Shown: positions 1 to 5,558, counted from the first letter of the stretch. The stretch: 5,973 nucleotides of DNA from Deltaproteobacteria bacterium (GCA_030667105.1 DAOUWN010000150.1:1-5973); one strand, 5' to 3'. The notes: generated from the sequence alone by a model not told the origin. Numbers and translations: made by a program.

Positions 1-6
1 GGAAGA

Positions 7-588
7 ATGGGAAAACGAAAAGCGATTGTCCCGGTGGAACGTATTGAAAAGGCGATTTTATTTATCCGTGGTGAAAAAGTTCTGTTAGATCGAGATCTTG
101 CAGAACTTTATTGTGTTGAAACCAGGGTGTTGAACCAGGCGGTCCGTCGAAATATAAAACGTTTTCCCAAAGATTTCATGTTTGAATTGACCCGTGATGA
201 GATCATGAAGATATCACAAACTGTGACATCCTCCCAGATCAAGTATTCCAAGCGGGTTCATGCTTTTACGGAGCAAGGCGTTGCCATGCTTTCAACCGTT
301 TTGAATAGTGAACGTGCCATCGAGGTCAACATAGCTATTATGCGAGCGTTTGTAAAACTGCGTCAAATGATATCGTCCAATGAAAAACTTCGCCACAAAA
401 TTGAGGAGATGGAAAAGAAGTACGATAAGCAGTTCAAAATAGTCTTTGAGGCTATCGCAGAGCTTATGACGCCGCATGAAAGACCAAGAAAAAAGATCGG
501 TTTTGATATCAAGGAACCAAGTACTAAATACGGCAGAGGCAAGCGACAAAAGGCGAAGTCCCGATCTGGCCTGAGGCAAGAAAGATGA
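7..588 (+). CDS. ORF6N-domain DNA-binding protein
   Basis: This 193-residue protein matches the ORF6N family, found in phages and bacterial accessory islands and presumed to bind DNA. The domain spans about residues 9-120. Visible signatures are IEKAILFIRGEKVLLDRDLA near the start, then a VLNQAVRRNIKRFPKDFMFEL block, and HAFTEQGVAMLS followed by VNIAIMRAFVKLR. Residues 120-160 form a charged coiled-coil-like segment (EKLRHKIEEMEKKYDKQF, then IVFEAIAELM), which usually ends the family near 'KKIGF', as here. The last roughly 27 residues are a basic tail (KYGRGKRQKAKSRSG) that looks added and may help DNA contact. The start at 7 fits the family N-terminus, but the frame stays open to the window edge and the purine-rich GGAAGA lies too close to be a normal ribosome site, so an upstream start cannot be excluded. 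Genes of this family often sit near type I restriction loci; remnants of one occur 4 kb downstream. The exact cellular role is unknown. Confidence 0.9.
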   Translation: MGKRKAIVPVERIEKAILFIRGEKVLLDRDLAELYCVETRVLNQAVRRNIKRFPKDFMFELTRDEIMKISQTVTSSQIKYSKRVHAFTEQGVAMLSTVLNSERAIEVNIAIMRAFVKLRQMISSNEKLRHKIEEMEKKYDKQFKIVFEAIAELMTPHERPRKKIGFDIKEPSTKYGRGKRQKAKSRSGLRQER

Positions 589-595
589 GAGGCGG

Positions 596-625
596 GGAGG
601 GTGGGTCTTCCTGAGCAAGAGTCAA
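596..625 (+). repeat. 30-nt intergenic repeat, copy 1
   Basis: This segment starts 8 nt after the stop codon of the ORF6N gene. It matches 2401-2431 at 27 of 30 aligned positions with one single-base indel; the shared core is GGTCTTCCTG followed by CAAGAGTCAA. Both copies begin at, or a few bases after, the 3' end of a coding region. Its function is unknown. Confidence 0.6.
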
Positions 626-643
626 GAGCAGATTTATCCCGTT

Positions 644-660
644 AAATGCGAAGCGTATTT
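644..660 (+). other. Small hairpin with GCGAAGC core
   Basis: AAATGCG at 644-650 can pair with CGTATTT at 654-660, with one G-T wobble, around an AAG loop. The centre reads GCGAAGC, known from oligonucleotide work to form an unusually stable DNA mini-hairpin. The same heptamer sits in the loop of the hairpin at 2481-2510. No T-tract follows, so it is not a standard terminator. Confidence 0.4.
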
Positions 661-694
661 GACTGGGACTTGACCCCATAGATTCAGAAGGGGG

Positions 695-747
695 GAAAAG
701 GGATTTGTGCAACAGCCCGTCAAGACCTGACACCGAATATATGACAC
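695..747 (+). repeat. 53-nt dispersed repeat, copy 1
   Basis: This copy matches 2126-2178 at 45 of 53 positions without gaps. It contains GCAACAGCCC and CCTGACACCGAAT. It ends 4 nt before the start codon of the FAD dehydrogenase, so it overlaps that gene's 5' untranslated region. A third, inverted copy lies at 4654-4693. The reverse complement of its middle, GGTGTCAGGTCTTGA, resembles motifs I recall around REP/RAYT-type transposase elements in other bacteria; that link is a recollection and was not tested. Confidence 0.75.
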
Positions 748-751
748 CAAA

Positions 752-2104
752 ATGTGTGCTATGGACTACGAAGTGATCATTGTTGGCGCCGGCCCAGCGG
801 GCATCTTCACTGCGCTCACATTGGCCGATTCAGGAATTGAGCCTGTTCTGTTATTGGAACAGGGAAAAGACCTTGGCCAGCGGAAGCGTGTGAAGTCTGA
901 GGACATGCTTTGTGGCTGGGGTGGAGCTGGCGCTTACAGCGATGGAAAATTGATGCTTTCCGCTGAGGTCGGTGGATTCTTGGGGGAACTCGTCGAGGGA
1001 GAGCACCTTTACCAGCTCCTGACGAAGGCGGATGAGATCTATATGGCTCATGGAGCGCCGGAGCGTGTCTTTGGAGAGGCATCGCCAAAACTTGATGATC
1101 TTGGCGAGCGTGCCCGCCTGGCAGGCCTTGAACTCATACCTACACGCATGCGACATATTGGCACCGAAAACTGCCGAACCGTGTTAGGCCGTCTACAGGA
1201 GTCGTTGGCGGGAAGAGTGGAGACCCTCACCGACTGTCGGGTCCAAGACCTCTTAGTTGAAAATGGCCAAATCCATGGGGTCAAACTGGCCAATGGCAAA
1301 ACCATCACCAGCCGTTTTGTCGTGGCCGCACCCGGCCGATCAGGTGCAAGCTGGATGAAGAAGCAGGCTGACTCGTTAGGGCTTAAGACCCACCCCAACC
1401 CTGTGGACATTGGCGTTCGCGTCGAACTACCGGCCGCTGTGCTTAAGGAACTGACAGACATGGTCTACGAATCCAAACTTATCCATTACTCAGACTCCTT
1501 TGAGGACAAAGTGCGAACTTTCTGCATGAATCCCTACGGGGAGGTTGTGACTGAGAAGAACGAGGGAATCGTTACTGTGAATGGCCACAGCTATGCCGAG
1601 AAAAGGACTGAAAACACCAACTTCGCCATTTTGGTGAGTAGCGCATTCACGGAGCCGTTCGACGACCCTATTGCCTATGGCCGTTACATTGCTAGGCTGG
1701 CAAATCTTCTGAGCGGTGGGGTCATTATTCAGAGGCTGGGCGATCTATTGGCTGGGCGGCGCAGTACTCGGATACGTATTGACCGGTGCCTTACCCGACC
1801 TACACTTCCCGATGCCAACCCAGGCGATTTGAGCTATGTATTTACCTATCGGCACCTATTGAGCATTATCGAAATGCTTCAAGCGCTTGAAAGATTCACT
1901 CCCGGGGTCTATTCACACCACACGCTTCTATACGGTGTGGAGGTTAAGTTTTATTCCAACAGAATTGAATCATCATCGGAGCTGGAAACCAGCGTGAGCA
2001 ATTTATTTGTCATTGGTGATGGCGCGGGCATTACTCGGGGCCTGCTTCAAGCCTCCGCAAGTGGGATTCTTGCCGGGCGAGCAATAGCACAACGGCTGAC
2101 ATGA
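752..2104 (+). CDS. FAD-dependent dehydrogenase, COG2509 type
   Basis: This 450-residue soluble flavoprotein belongs to the NAD(P)/FAD-dependent oxidoreductases of the COG2509 type. Its substrate is not known. The N-terminal Rossmann fold shows the dinucleotide motif GAGPAG at residues 12-17 and an acidic residue ending the second strand (LLLEQGKDLG). A glycine-rich block CGWGGAGAYSDGKL follows near residues 54-67. A second flavin-contact segment reads VVAAPGRSGASWM near 190-202. The C-terminus carries the typical FAD-closing motif FVIGDGAGITRGLLQASASG, then ILAGRAIA. The length is normal for the family and no break is seen. The start is uncertain: ATG 752 and ATG 761 are both possible, and neither has a clear Shine-Dalgarno site because the 53-nt repeat occupies the leader. 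It stands alone, with the ORF6N gene upstream and the small YgaP-like gene 86 nt downstream. It could reduce a quinone or a geranylgeranyl-like substrate, but the sequence does not decide this. Confidence 0.88.
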   Translation: MCAMDYEVIIVGAGPAGIFTALTLADSGIEPVLLLEQGKDLGQRKRVKSEDMLCGWGGAGAYSDGKLMLSAEVGGFLGELVEGEHLYQLLTKADEIYMAHGAPERVFGEASPKLDDLGERARLAGLELIPTRMRHIGTENCRTVLGRLQESLAGRVETLTDCRVQDLLVENGQIHGVKLANGKTITSRFVVAAPGRSGASWMKKQADSLGLKTHPNPVDIGVRVELPAAVLKELTDMVYESKLIHYSDSFEDKVRTFCMNPYGEVVTEKNEGIVTVNGHSYAEKRTENTNFAILVSSAFTEPFDDPIAYGRYIARLANLLSGGVIIQRLGDLLAGRRSTRIRIDRCLTRPTLPDANPGDLSYVFTYRHLLSIIEMLQALERFTPGVYSHHTLLYGVEVKFYSNRIESSSELETSVSNLFVIGDGAGITRGLLQASASGILAGRAIAQRLT

Positions 2105-2125
2105 TTATCAAGTCTTAGCCAAAGC

Positions 2126-2178
2126 GAAAAGGGCTTTGGGCAACAGCCCGCGAAGGCCTGACACCGAATGTTTGAGAC
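2126..2178 (+). repeat. 53-nt dispersed repeat, copy 2
   Basis: This is the second direct copy of the repeat at 695-747, with 45 of 53 bases identical. It contains the short inverted repeat GGGCT/AGCCC at 2131-2149. It ends where the strong ribosome site of the next small gene begins (AAGGAGG, 2179-2185). As in copy 1, the element sits in the leader of a coding region. Confidence 0.75.
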
Positions 2179-2190
2179 AAGGAGGCATTG

Positions 2191-2409
2191 ATGGGCATTG
2201 CCAAGAATGTAGCTGGGGTTGAGAGGACAGGCCGGATTGTGTTGGGAGTCATTCTCATCCCATTAGGGTTTTTCCTGCCTGGTCTTTGGAAGCCTTTATT
2301 TATTGTGGCAGGCGCCTCGTTCATACTGACGGCATTTTTCGGATTTTGACCCTGAAAGGGGTTCTTGCTGAAGGTCTTCAGCAAAAGAGGCGAAAGCGAA
2401 GGAGAGTAG
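2191..2409 (+). CDS. YgaP-like (DUF2892) membrane protein, candidate selenoprotein
   Basis: Read to the first stop (TGA 2347-2349) this gives 52 residues. The N-terminus KNVAGVERTGRIVLGVILIP is typical of the YgaP-like/DUF2892 small membrane family: a short cytoplasmic head, a first helix (about residues 18-33), a turn with PGLW, and a second helix (about 37-52) ending in TAFFGF. Family members normally continue with Cys-Pro after that GF. Here the Cys codon is TGA, the next codon is Pro, and another TGA follows. If both are read as selenocysteine, the frame continues with KGFLLKVFSKRG and ends at TAG 2407-2409, giving 72 residues, the usual family size. The tail is basic, as expected for a cytoplasmic end. 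The start is secure: AAGGAGG lies 5 nt before ATG. Neighbouring genes also stop at TGA, so the genetic code is standard. The alternative is a simple nonsense or truncated gene. Membrane family assignment is fairly sure; Sec decoding is inference. Confidence 0.62.
2350..2387 (+). promoter_or_regulatory. Candidate bacterial SECIS element
   Basis: The stretch just after the first in-frame TGA holds a perfect 8-bp stem, TTGCTGAA (2365-2372) with TTCAGCAA (2377-2384), closed by a GGTC loop. The loop and its flanks (AAGGUCUU) closely resemble the apical loop of the E. coli fdhF SECIS as I recall it (CAGGUCUG), which SelB binds. The loop begins 23 nt after the first TGA and 17 nt after the second; E. 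coli has about 18. A small CCCT/AGGG helix (2350-2360) lies between. No T-run follows on either strand, so a rho-independent terminator is unlikely. Confidence 0.5.
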
Positions 2410-2431
2410 GTCTTCCTGGAACAAGAGTCAA
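2401..2431 (+). repeat. 30-nt intergenic repeat, copy 2
   Basis: This is the partner of 596-625. It overlaps the last two codons and the TAG stop of the candidate selenoprotein reading, so the extreme C-terminus of that protein may have been set by this repeat. Confidence 0.6.
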
Positions 2432-2461
2432 CCGTAGACCCCTTTATCATAAACCGCCAGA

Positions 2462-2551
2462 CCGCCATCGGCGGGATGGGCTTAAGTACAAAGCGAAGCG
2501 AGTACTTAGGGCGCCGTTAGGCGCCCGGATTTAAGTTTTGCTTAGCAAAAC
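2462..2551 (+). repeat. Array of four short hairpins
   Basis: Four inverted repeats lie within 90 nt. CCGCC/GGCGG at 2462-2474 has loop ATC. TAAGTAC/GTACTTA at 2483-2508 has a 12-nt loop containing GCGAAGC, and outer pairs extend it to 2481-2510. GGGCGCC/GGCGCCC at 2509-2526 has loop GTTA. GTTTTGC/GCAAAAC at 2535-2551 has loop TTA. All four inner stems are perfect. The array fills most of the gap between the YgaP-like gene and the E1 alpha gene. It might be a folded mRNA leader, a composite of small repeats, or a recombination or transcription-stop region. No T-tract marks a classical terminator on the + strand. Confidence 0.6.
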
Positions 2552-2627
2552 AACAGGCTTGCAACGCAGCCATTGGGCGTTAGATGGGGCTTTGAAACCA
2601 CTTCTAGGCAAAGGAGGAGGGCTACAT

Positions 2628-3629
2628 ATGGGTTCACAGCAAGTAGAGGTCGGCTTGAAAAAAGCGATGTATGAGGAGATGGTGCTGATACGAAGATTCG
2701 AAGAAAAGCTGATCGAACTTTCTCAGGAAAAAGGAAAACTGGTCGGTATGCAAATCCTTGCCTACGGTCAAGAAGCCGTGTCCGTTGGAATTGTCAAGGC
2801 TCTCGAACCGGATGATGTCATTGTGAGTAATCACAGAAGTCATGGCCACTTATTGGCCAAAGGGGCAAATCCTAAGTACCTTATGGCGGAGATTATGGGT
2901 AAGGCAACCGGTGTCAACAAGGGCAAGTCCGGAACCCTTCATATGTCTGTGCCCGAGGTGAATGCTTTGATGACAACAACGATCGTCGGAGGCGGGCCGC
3001 CTTTGGCCGTGGGGGCAGCCTTTGCCCAACAGTACCGGGGCACGTCAAATATCACCGTGGTTTTCTTTGGCGATGGCGCTGCTGCAGAAGGGAGTGTTCA
3101 TGAGGCCATGAACCTGGCTGCGCTCTGGAAGCTTCCTGTTCTATTTGTTTGCGAAAACAACTGTTGGGCAGGCGCTCAAAGCCTCTCTGAGCATTCTTGC
3201 TTGATGGATATTACCCGACGTGCCGTGGGGTACGGGATGCCGGGTGAGTTGGTGGACGGCAATGACGTAGAAAAAGTATTCACGATTGCGAGAGAAATGG
3301 TGTCGCGCTGCCGCAACAGTCAGGGGCCGGTCCTCATTGAAGCCAAGACTTACAGAATCCGCGGCCACGGGGAGCACGACCACCAGCACTATGTGGATAA
3401 GAAAGAACTGGAAGCGTGGGCCCGATTGTGTCCCGTCAGGTGCCTGAGGGAGCGTATGCTGGCAGACGGTCTGGTCACAGAAGCACAGCTTCAGGTCATG
3501 GACAGGCAGATAGAGGCAAAGGTTGACGAGGCGGTTAGATTTGCAAGTGAAAGCCCGTACCCGTTGCCCGAAGAGGCTTTGCAAGATCTTTGGGTGGAAG
3601 ATGCTATCCCCCAACAAGTTGCACAGTAG
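2628..3629 (+). CDS. TPP-dependent 2-oxoacid/acetoin dehydrogenase E1, alpha subunit
   Basis: This 333-residue protein is the alpha subunit of a heterotetrameric thiamine-diphosphate E1 enzyme (pyruvate dehydrogenase or acetoin dehydrogenase type). The enzyme decarboxylates or cleaves its substrate and passes the acyl group to a lipoyl E2. Family signatures include LIRRFEEKLIEL near the start, then GQEAVSVGIVKAL, HRSHGHLLAKG, and MAEIMGKATGVNKGKSG with TLHM. The cofactor motif begins GDGAAAEGSVHEAMNLAALW and ends in ENN (about residues 150-180), and YRIRGHGEHD follows in the phosphorylation-loop region. The frame could be extended upstream to 2538, but I chose ATG 2628: it has a strong AAGGAGGAGGG site 6-10 nt before it and the protein then starts where homologues do. 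The usual segment after ENN (family NGYAISTP) is changed to NCWAGAQSL, so substrate preference may differ. The beta gene follows after 12 nt. Substrate cannot be decided from sequence alone. Confidence 0.92.
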   Translation: MGSQQVEVGLKKAMYEEMVLIRRFEEKLIELSQEKGKLVGMQILAYGQEAVSVGIVKALEPDDVIVSNHRSHGHLLAKGANPKYLMAEIMGKATGVNKGKSGTLHMSVPEVNALMTTTIVGGGPPLAVGAAFAQQYRGTSNITVVFFGDGAAAEGSVHEAMNLAALWKLPVLFVCENNCWAGAQSLSEHSCLMDITRRAVGYGMPGELVDGNDVEKVFTIAREMVSRCRNSQGPVLIEAKTYRIRGHGEHDHQHYVDKKELEAWARLCPVRCLRERMLADGLVTEAQLQVMDRQIEAKVDEAVRFASESPYPLPEEALQDLWVEDAIPQQVAQ

Positions 3630-3641
3630 AGGAGGTCATTC

Positions 3642-4628
3642 ATGGCAGTTTTATCATTTGGACAGGCACTGAAAGATGCCCTCGATGTCGCCATGAGTAA
3701 AGATGACAGCGTTTTCATTGCGGGTGAGGGTGTTGGGGTATCCATCCATTATGATCCCAACTTGCCAACACACGGTCTCCTGGAAAAATACGGCCGGAAA
3801 CGGGTAAAGGACACACCGGTGAGCGAGGCTGCCATCGCTGGTCTGGGAGTGGGTGCCTCAGCGCTCGGCCTGCGACCTGTGGTTGAAATCATGTTTTTTC
3901 CCTTTATCACACTGGCTATGGACATGCTGGTAAATCATGCTGCTAAGTTGAGGTATTTGAGCGGGGGAAAGTCTGCCTTCCCACTTACGGTAAGAGTCAA
4001 GGCCGGTGTGAGTTTTGCTGCTGGTTGCCAGCATTCGCACAATCTGGAGGCATGGCTTGCGCACAGTCCGGGATTGAGGGTCGTTTTCCCCTCCACACCT
4101 GCGGATGCAAAAGGCTTATTATTGAGCGCAATATTCGACCCGAACCCGGTGATTGTGATCGAAGAAATGCTACTTTACTGGATGAAGGGGGAAGTCCCGG
4201 ATGGGGACCACAGGATACCCATCGGAAAAGCCCGGGTAGTCATCTCTGGTAAGGATTGCACGGTTGTCAGCTACGGCGGAGCTGTCTACACGGCCCTGGA
4301 AGCGGCCAAGACCCTGTCAGAGGAAGGGATTTCCACGGAAGTGATAGACTTAAGAAGTCTGGTTCCCCTTGATAAGGCTTGCTTACTGGATTCAGTCAGA
4401 AGAACCGGCAGGCTTGTTGTCCTACACGATGCCACCAAGTTTGGTGGATTCGGAGCCGAGATATCGGCCATCGTTGCTGAGGAGGCGTTTGATGTGCTCA
4501 AGGCACCTATCAAGCGCGTTGCGGCCCAAGATATTCCCGTACCTGTTTCACCACCTCAGGAAATGTTTAATAGACCGAGCCCTAAAACGGTGATAGCGGC
4601 TGTGCGGTCAACTGTGGGAAAAGGGTAA
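3642..4628 (+). CDS. TPP-dependent 2-oxoacid/acetoin dehydrogenase E1, beta subunit
   Basis: This 328-residue protein is the beta partner of the preceding gene; the two form the alpha2-beta2 E1 with cofactor bound at their interface. The family pattern is complete. It starts with FGQALKDALDVAMSKDDSVF, then GEGVGV. VKDTPVSEAAIAGLGVGAS follows, with the SEAA glutamate that activates thiamine diphosphate in the family. Next come LRPVVEIMFFPF, QHSHNLEAWLAHSPGL, FPSTPADAKGLL, and a C-terminal swivel domain (VIDLRSLVPLD, then LVVLHDATKFGGFGAEI, then PIKRVAAQDIPVPVSPP). The length is normal. AGGAGGT lies 5 nt before ATG, and the 12-nt gap from the alpha stop indicates cotranscription. No lipoyl E2 or E3 gene follows; the next 180 nt are non-coding and then gene remnants begin. 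The enzyme must use an E2 encoded elsewhere or work differently. Confidence 0.93.
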   Translation: MAVLSFGQALKDALDVAMSKDDSVFIAGEGVGVSIHYDPNLPTHGLLEKYGRKRVKDTPVSEAAIAGLGVGASALGLRPVVEIMFFPFITLAMDMLVNHAAKLRYLSGGKSAFPLTVRVKAGVSFAAGCQHSHNLEAWLAHSPGLRVVFPSTPADAKGLLLSAIFDPNPVIVIEEMLLYWMKGEVPDGDHRIPIGKARVVISGKDCTVVSYGGAVYTALEAAKTLSEEGISTEVIDLRSLVPLDKACLLDSVRRTGRLVVLHDATKFGGFGAEISAIVAEEAFDVLKAPIKRVAAQDIPVPVSPPQEMFNRPSPKTVIAAVRSTVGKG

Positions 4629-4653
4629 GGGGTCGCCCTCCTATAACTGAGGC

Positions 4654-4693
4654 TGGGGTCAGATCTTTTGAGGCTGTTGCCCAAAACCGTTTT
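4654..4693 (-). repeat. 53-nt dispersed repeat, inverted partial copy 3
   Basis: Read on the minus strand, this stretch matches the first 40 or so bases of the repeat at 2126-2178 at about 30 of 40 positions. It includes an unbroken TTTGGGCAACAGCC. It is the most diverged copy and lies just after the E1 operon. Together with copies 1 and 2 it shows a mobile or formerly mobile short element in both orientations. Confidence 0.5.
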
Positions 4694-4746
4694 TAGGATC
4701 CTTTGGACTAGGACTCCGTGCAAACGGGGCCAAATCAGAGAACCAG

Positions 4747-4763
4747 GGGATGTTCCCGTTTTT
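4747..4763 (+). terminator. Weak terminator-like hairpin after the E1 operon
   Basis: GGGA (4747-4750) pairs with TCCC (4754-4757) around TGT, followed by GTTTTTG and further T-rich sequence. The stem is only 4 bp, so it is a weak candidate. It lies about 120 nt after the E1 beta stop and no better terminator was found in between. Confidence 0.25.
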
Positions 4764-4810
4764 GTTGTTCTGTTGAAGCATGGGGTCATCTGCTAGAAAG
4801 TTGAAATGTC

Positions 4811-5089
4811 ATGGATGTCCCCTATTTCACACACTTTTCAAGTGCAGTTTCGGAAGAATACGAGCCTGAAAGAGGCGTTGTCAAAAAAAGAAGCCGGACA
4901 AGCAGCGGACAAGTACCGGGCAAGACGAGGTTGCTGGACTACTGCCGTAAAGAACGGACCATACGGGAGATCATGGCTTTTGCAGGGCTGAAGCACCGGG
5001 AAACCTTTATGAACAACTACCTTTATCCCCTTCTGAAGAGTTATTTACTTATTTATGGACGTCCCGGTTGTCGTCCCCAAAGATTTTGA
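4811..5089 (+). pseudogene. Remnant: C-terminal winged helix of Fic/RecG-like protein
   Basis: The translated frame contains QVPGKTRLLDYCRKERTIRE, then IMAFAGLKHRETFMNNYLYPLLKS (about 4907-5042). This is the pattern of the C-terminal winged-helix domain seen in Fic-family proteins and in RecG-like ATP-binding (AlbA/AAA_4) regulators. In those proteins the line continues as 'GLLE-TIPDKP' and a QKYRL-type end. Here it breaks after LLKS into unrelated sequence with a stop at 5087-5089. The catalytic Fic or ATPase part, which should lie upstream, is missing. The N-terminal codons before about 4870 show no family resemblance, and ATG 4811 has no good ribosome site. It is best read as a 5'-deleted, 3'-truncated relic. 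Such genes are often carried inside type I restriction loci, which fits the adjoining HsdR fragment. Confidence 0.6.
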
Positions 5090-5495
5090 TACCGGGCAGT
5101 TGAAGGCATTGCGGGATACACTGGCCGCACAGCCTGACCCTCTTGTTGACAAGTTTACAGAAAAAAATCTCCGGCGGGCCTACAGCAAAGAACTGGCAGA
5201 TATCATCTCCATGATCCGCCACGCAGCAACCGGCGGAGAATTGCTCACAGCAGAACGAAGGGTCGACAAGGCCCTGATGAAGGTCAAATCAGATCGCGCT
5301 TTTACACAAGAGCAGGAAAAGTGGCTGGCCCTGATCAGAATGCATCTAATCGAAAACCTGTTGCTGGAAAAGGAGGATTTCGATTTTCTGCCCATTTTTG
5401 CCCGGGAGGGGGCCTCGTGGGGTAAACTGAACAGGGTCTTTGAAGGTGACCTGGAAACGATCATCCGCGAAATCAACCAGGCCATTGCAGCCTGA
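5055..5495 (+). pseudogene. Remnant: C-terminal domain of type I restriction subunit HsdR
   Basis: These 146 codons match the C-terminal end of HsdR subunits of the EcoEI type, which helps attach the motor subunit to the methylase core. Recognisable blocks are KFTEKNLRRAYSKELADIIS, then MIRHAATGGELLTAERRVDK, then FTQEQEKWLALIRMHLIENL and LLEKEDFDFLPIF, and the final VFEGDLETIIREINQAIAA. A whole HsdR has many hundreds of residues with nuclease and helicase domains; none of these is present. The frame has a stop at 5034-5036 and no convincing ribosome site before ATG 5055. The resemblance to HsdR begins almost exactly where the preceding winged-helix relic breaks off, near 5050, so a deletion joined the two. 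The reading frame itself is intact to a normal C-terminus, which suggests recent loss or, less likely, a retained small protein. Confidence 0.75.
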
Positions 5496-5513
5496 TGCTG
5501 AACTTTTCATTAG

Positions 5514-5538
5514 ACAGGATTTACAGGATGAACAGGAT
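5514..5538 (+). repeat. Triple ACAGGAT repeat
   Basis: ACAGGAT occurs perfectly three times at 5514, 5523 and 5532, a 9-nt period with 2-nt spacers TT and GA. I recall very similar ACAGGATTTACAGGAT strings as dispersed intergenic repeats in many unrelated bacterial genomes. It separates the HsdR remnant from the toxin gene. Its function is unknown. Confidence 0.7.
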
Positions 5539-5558
5539 ACATAACAGAGAAAAGCAAT

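Noticed and set aside
2365..2384. The hairpin after the small membrane gene as a rho-independent terminator.
   Set aside because: No T-tract follows on either strand; the spacing and loop fit a SECIS better.
2191..2409. An alternative genetic code with TGA as Trp or Gly.
   Set aside because: The ORF6N, FAD dehydrogenase, HsdR-remnant and toxin frames all end properly at TGA with normal C-termini.
2286..2534. An 82-codon open frame overlapping the small membrane gene and the hairpin array.
   Set aside because: It has no ribosome site, shows no family resemblance, and runs through repeats and hairpins.
2579..2585. GTTAGAT here and GTTAGGC at 2516-2522 resemble integron attC core sites (GTTRRRY).
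   Set aside because: No matching RYYYAAC partner was found upstream in the same orientation, and no integrase or cassette structure is visible.
2559..2586. Promoter-like TTGCAA and TAGATG with a 16-nt spacer before the E1 operon.
   Set aside because: The match to consensus is weak in both boxes and the sequence gives no further support.
2538..2627. A longer N-terminus for the E1 alpha protein starting at 2538.
   Set aside because: The extra 30 codons run through the last hairpin of the array and do not resemble the family, while ATG 2628 has a strong ribosome site and fits homologues.
3141..3617. A 158-codon open frame on the minus strand inside the E1 alpha gene.
   Set aside because: It lies wholly opposite a well-supported gene and shows no recognisable protein features.
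4811..4823. ATGGATGTCCC at 4811 and ATGGACGTCCC at 5055 as a duplicated gene start.
   Set aside because: The similarity stops after about 11 bases, and at 5055 the codons fit the HsdR homology, so it is probably coincidence.
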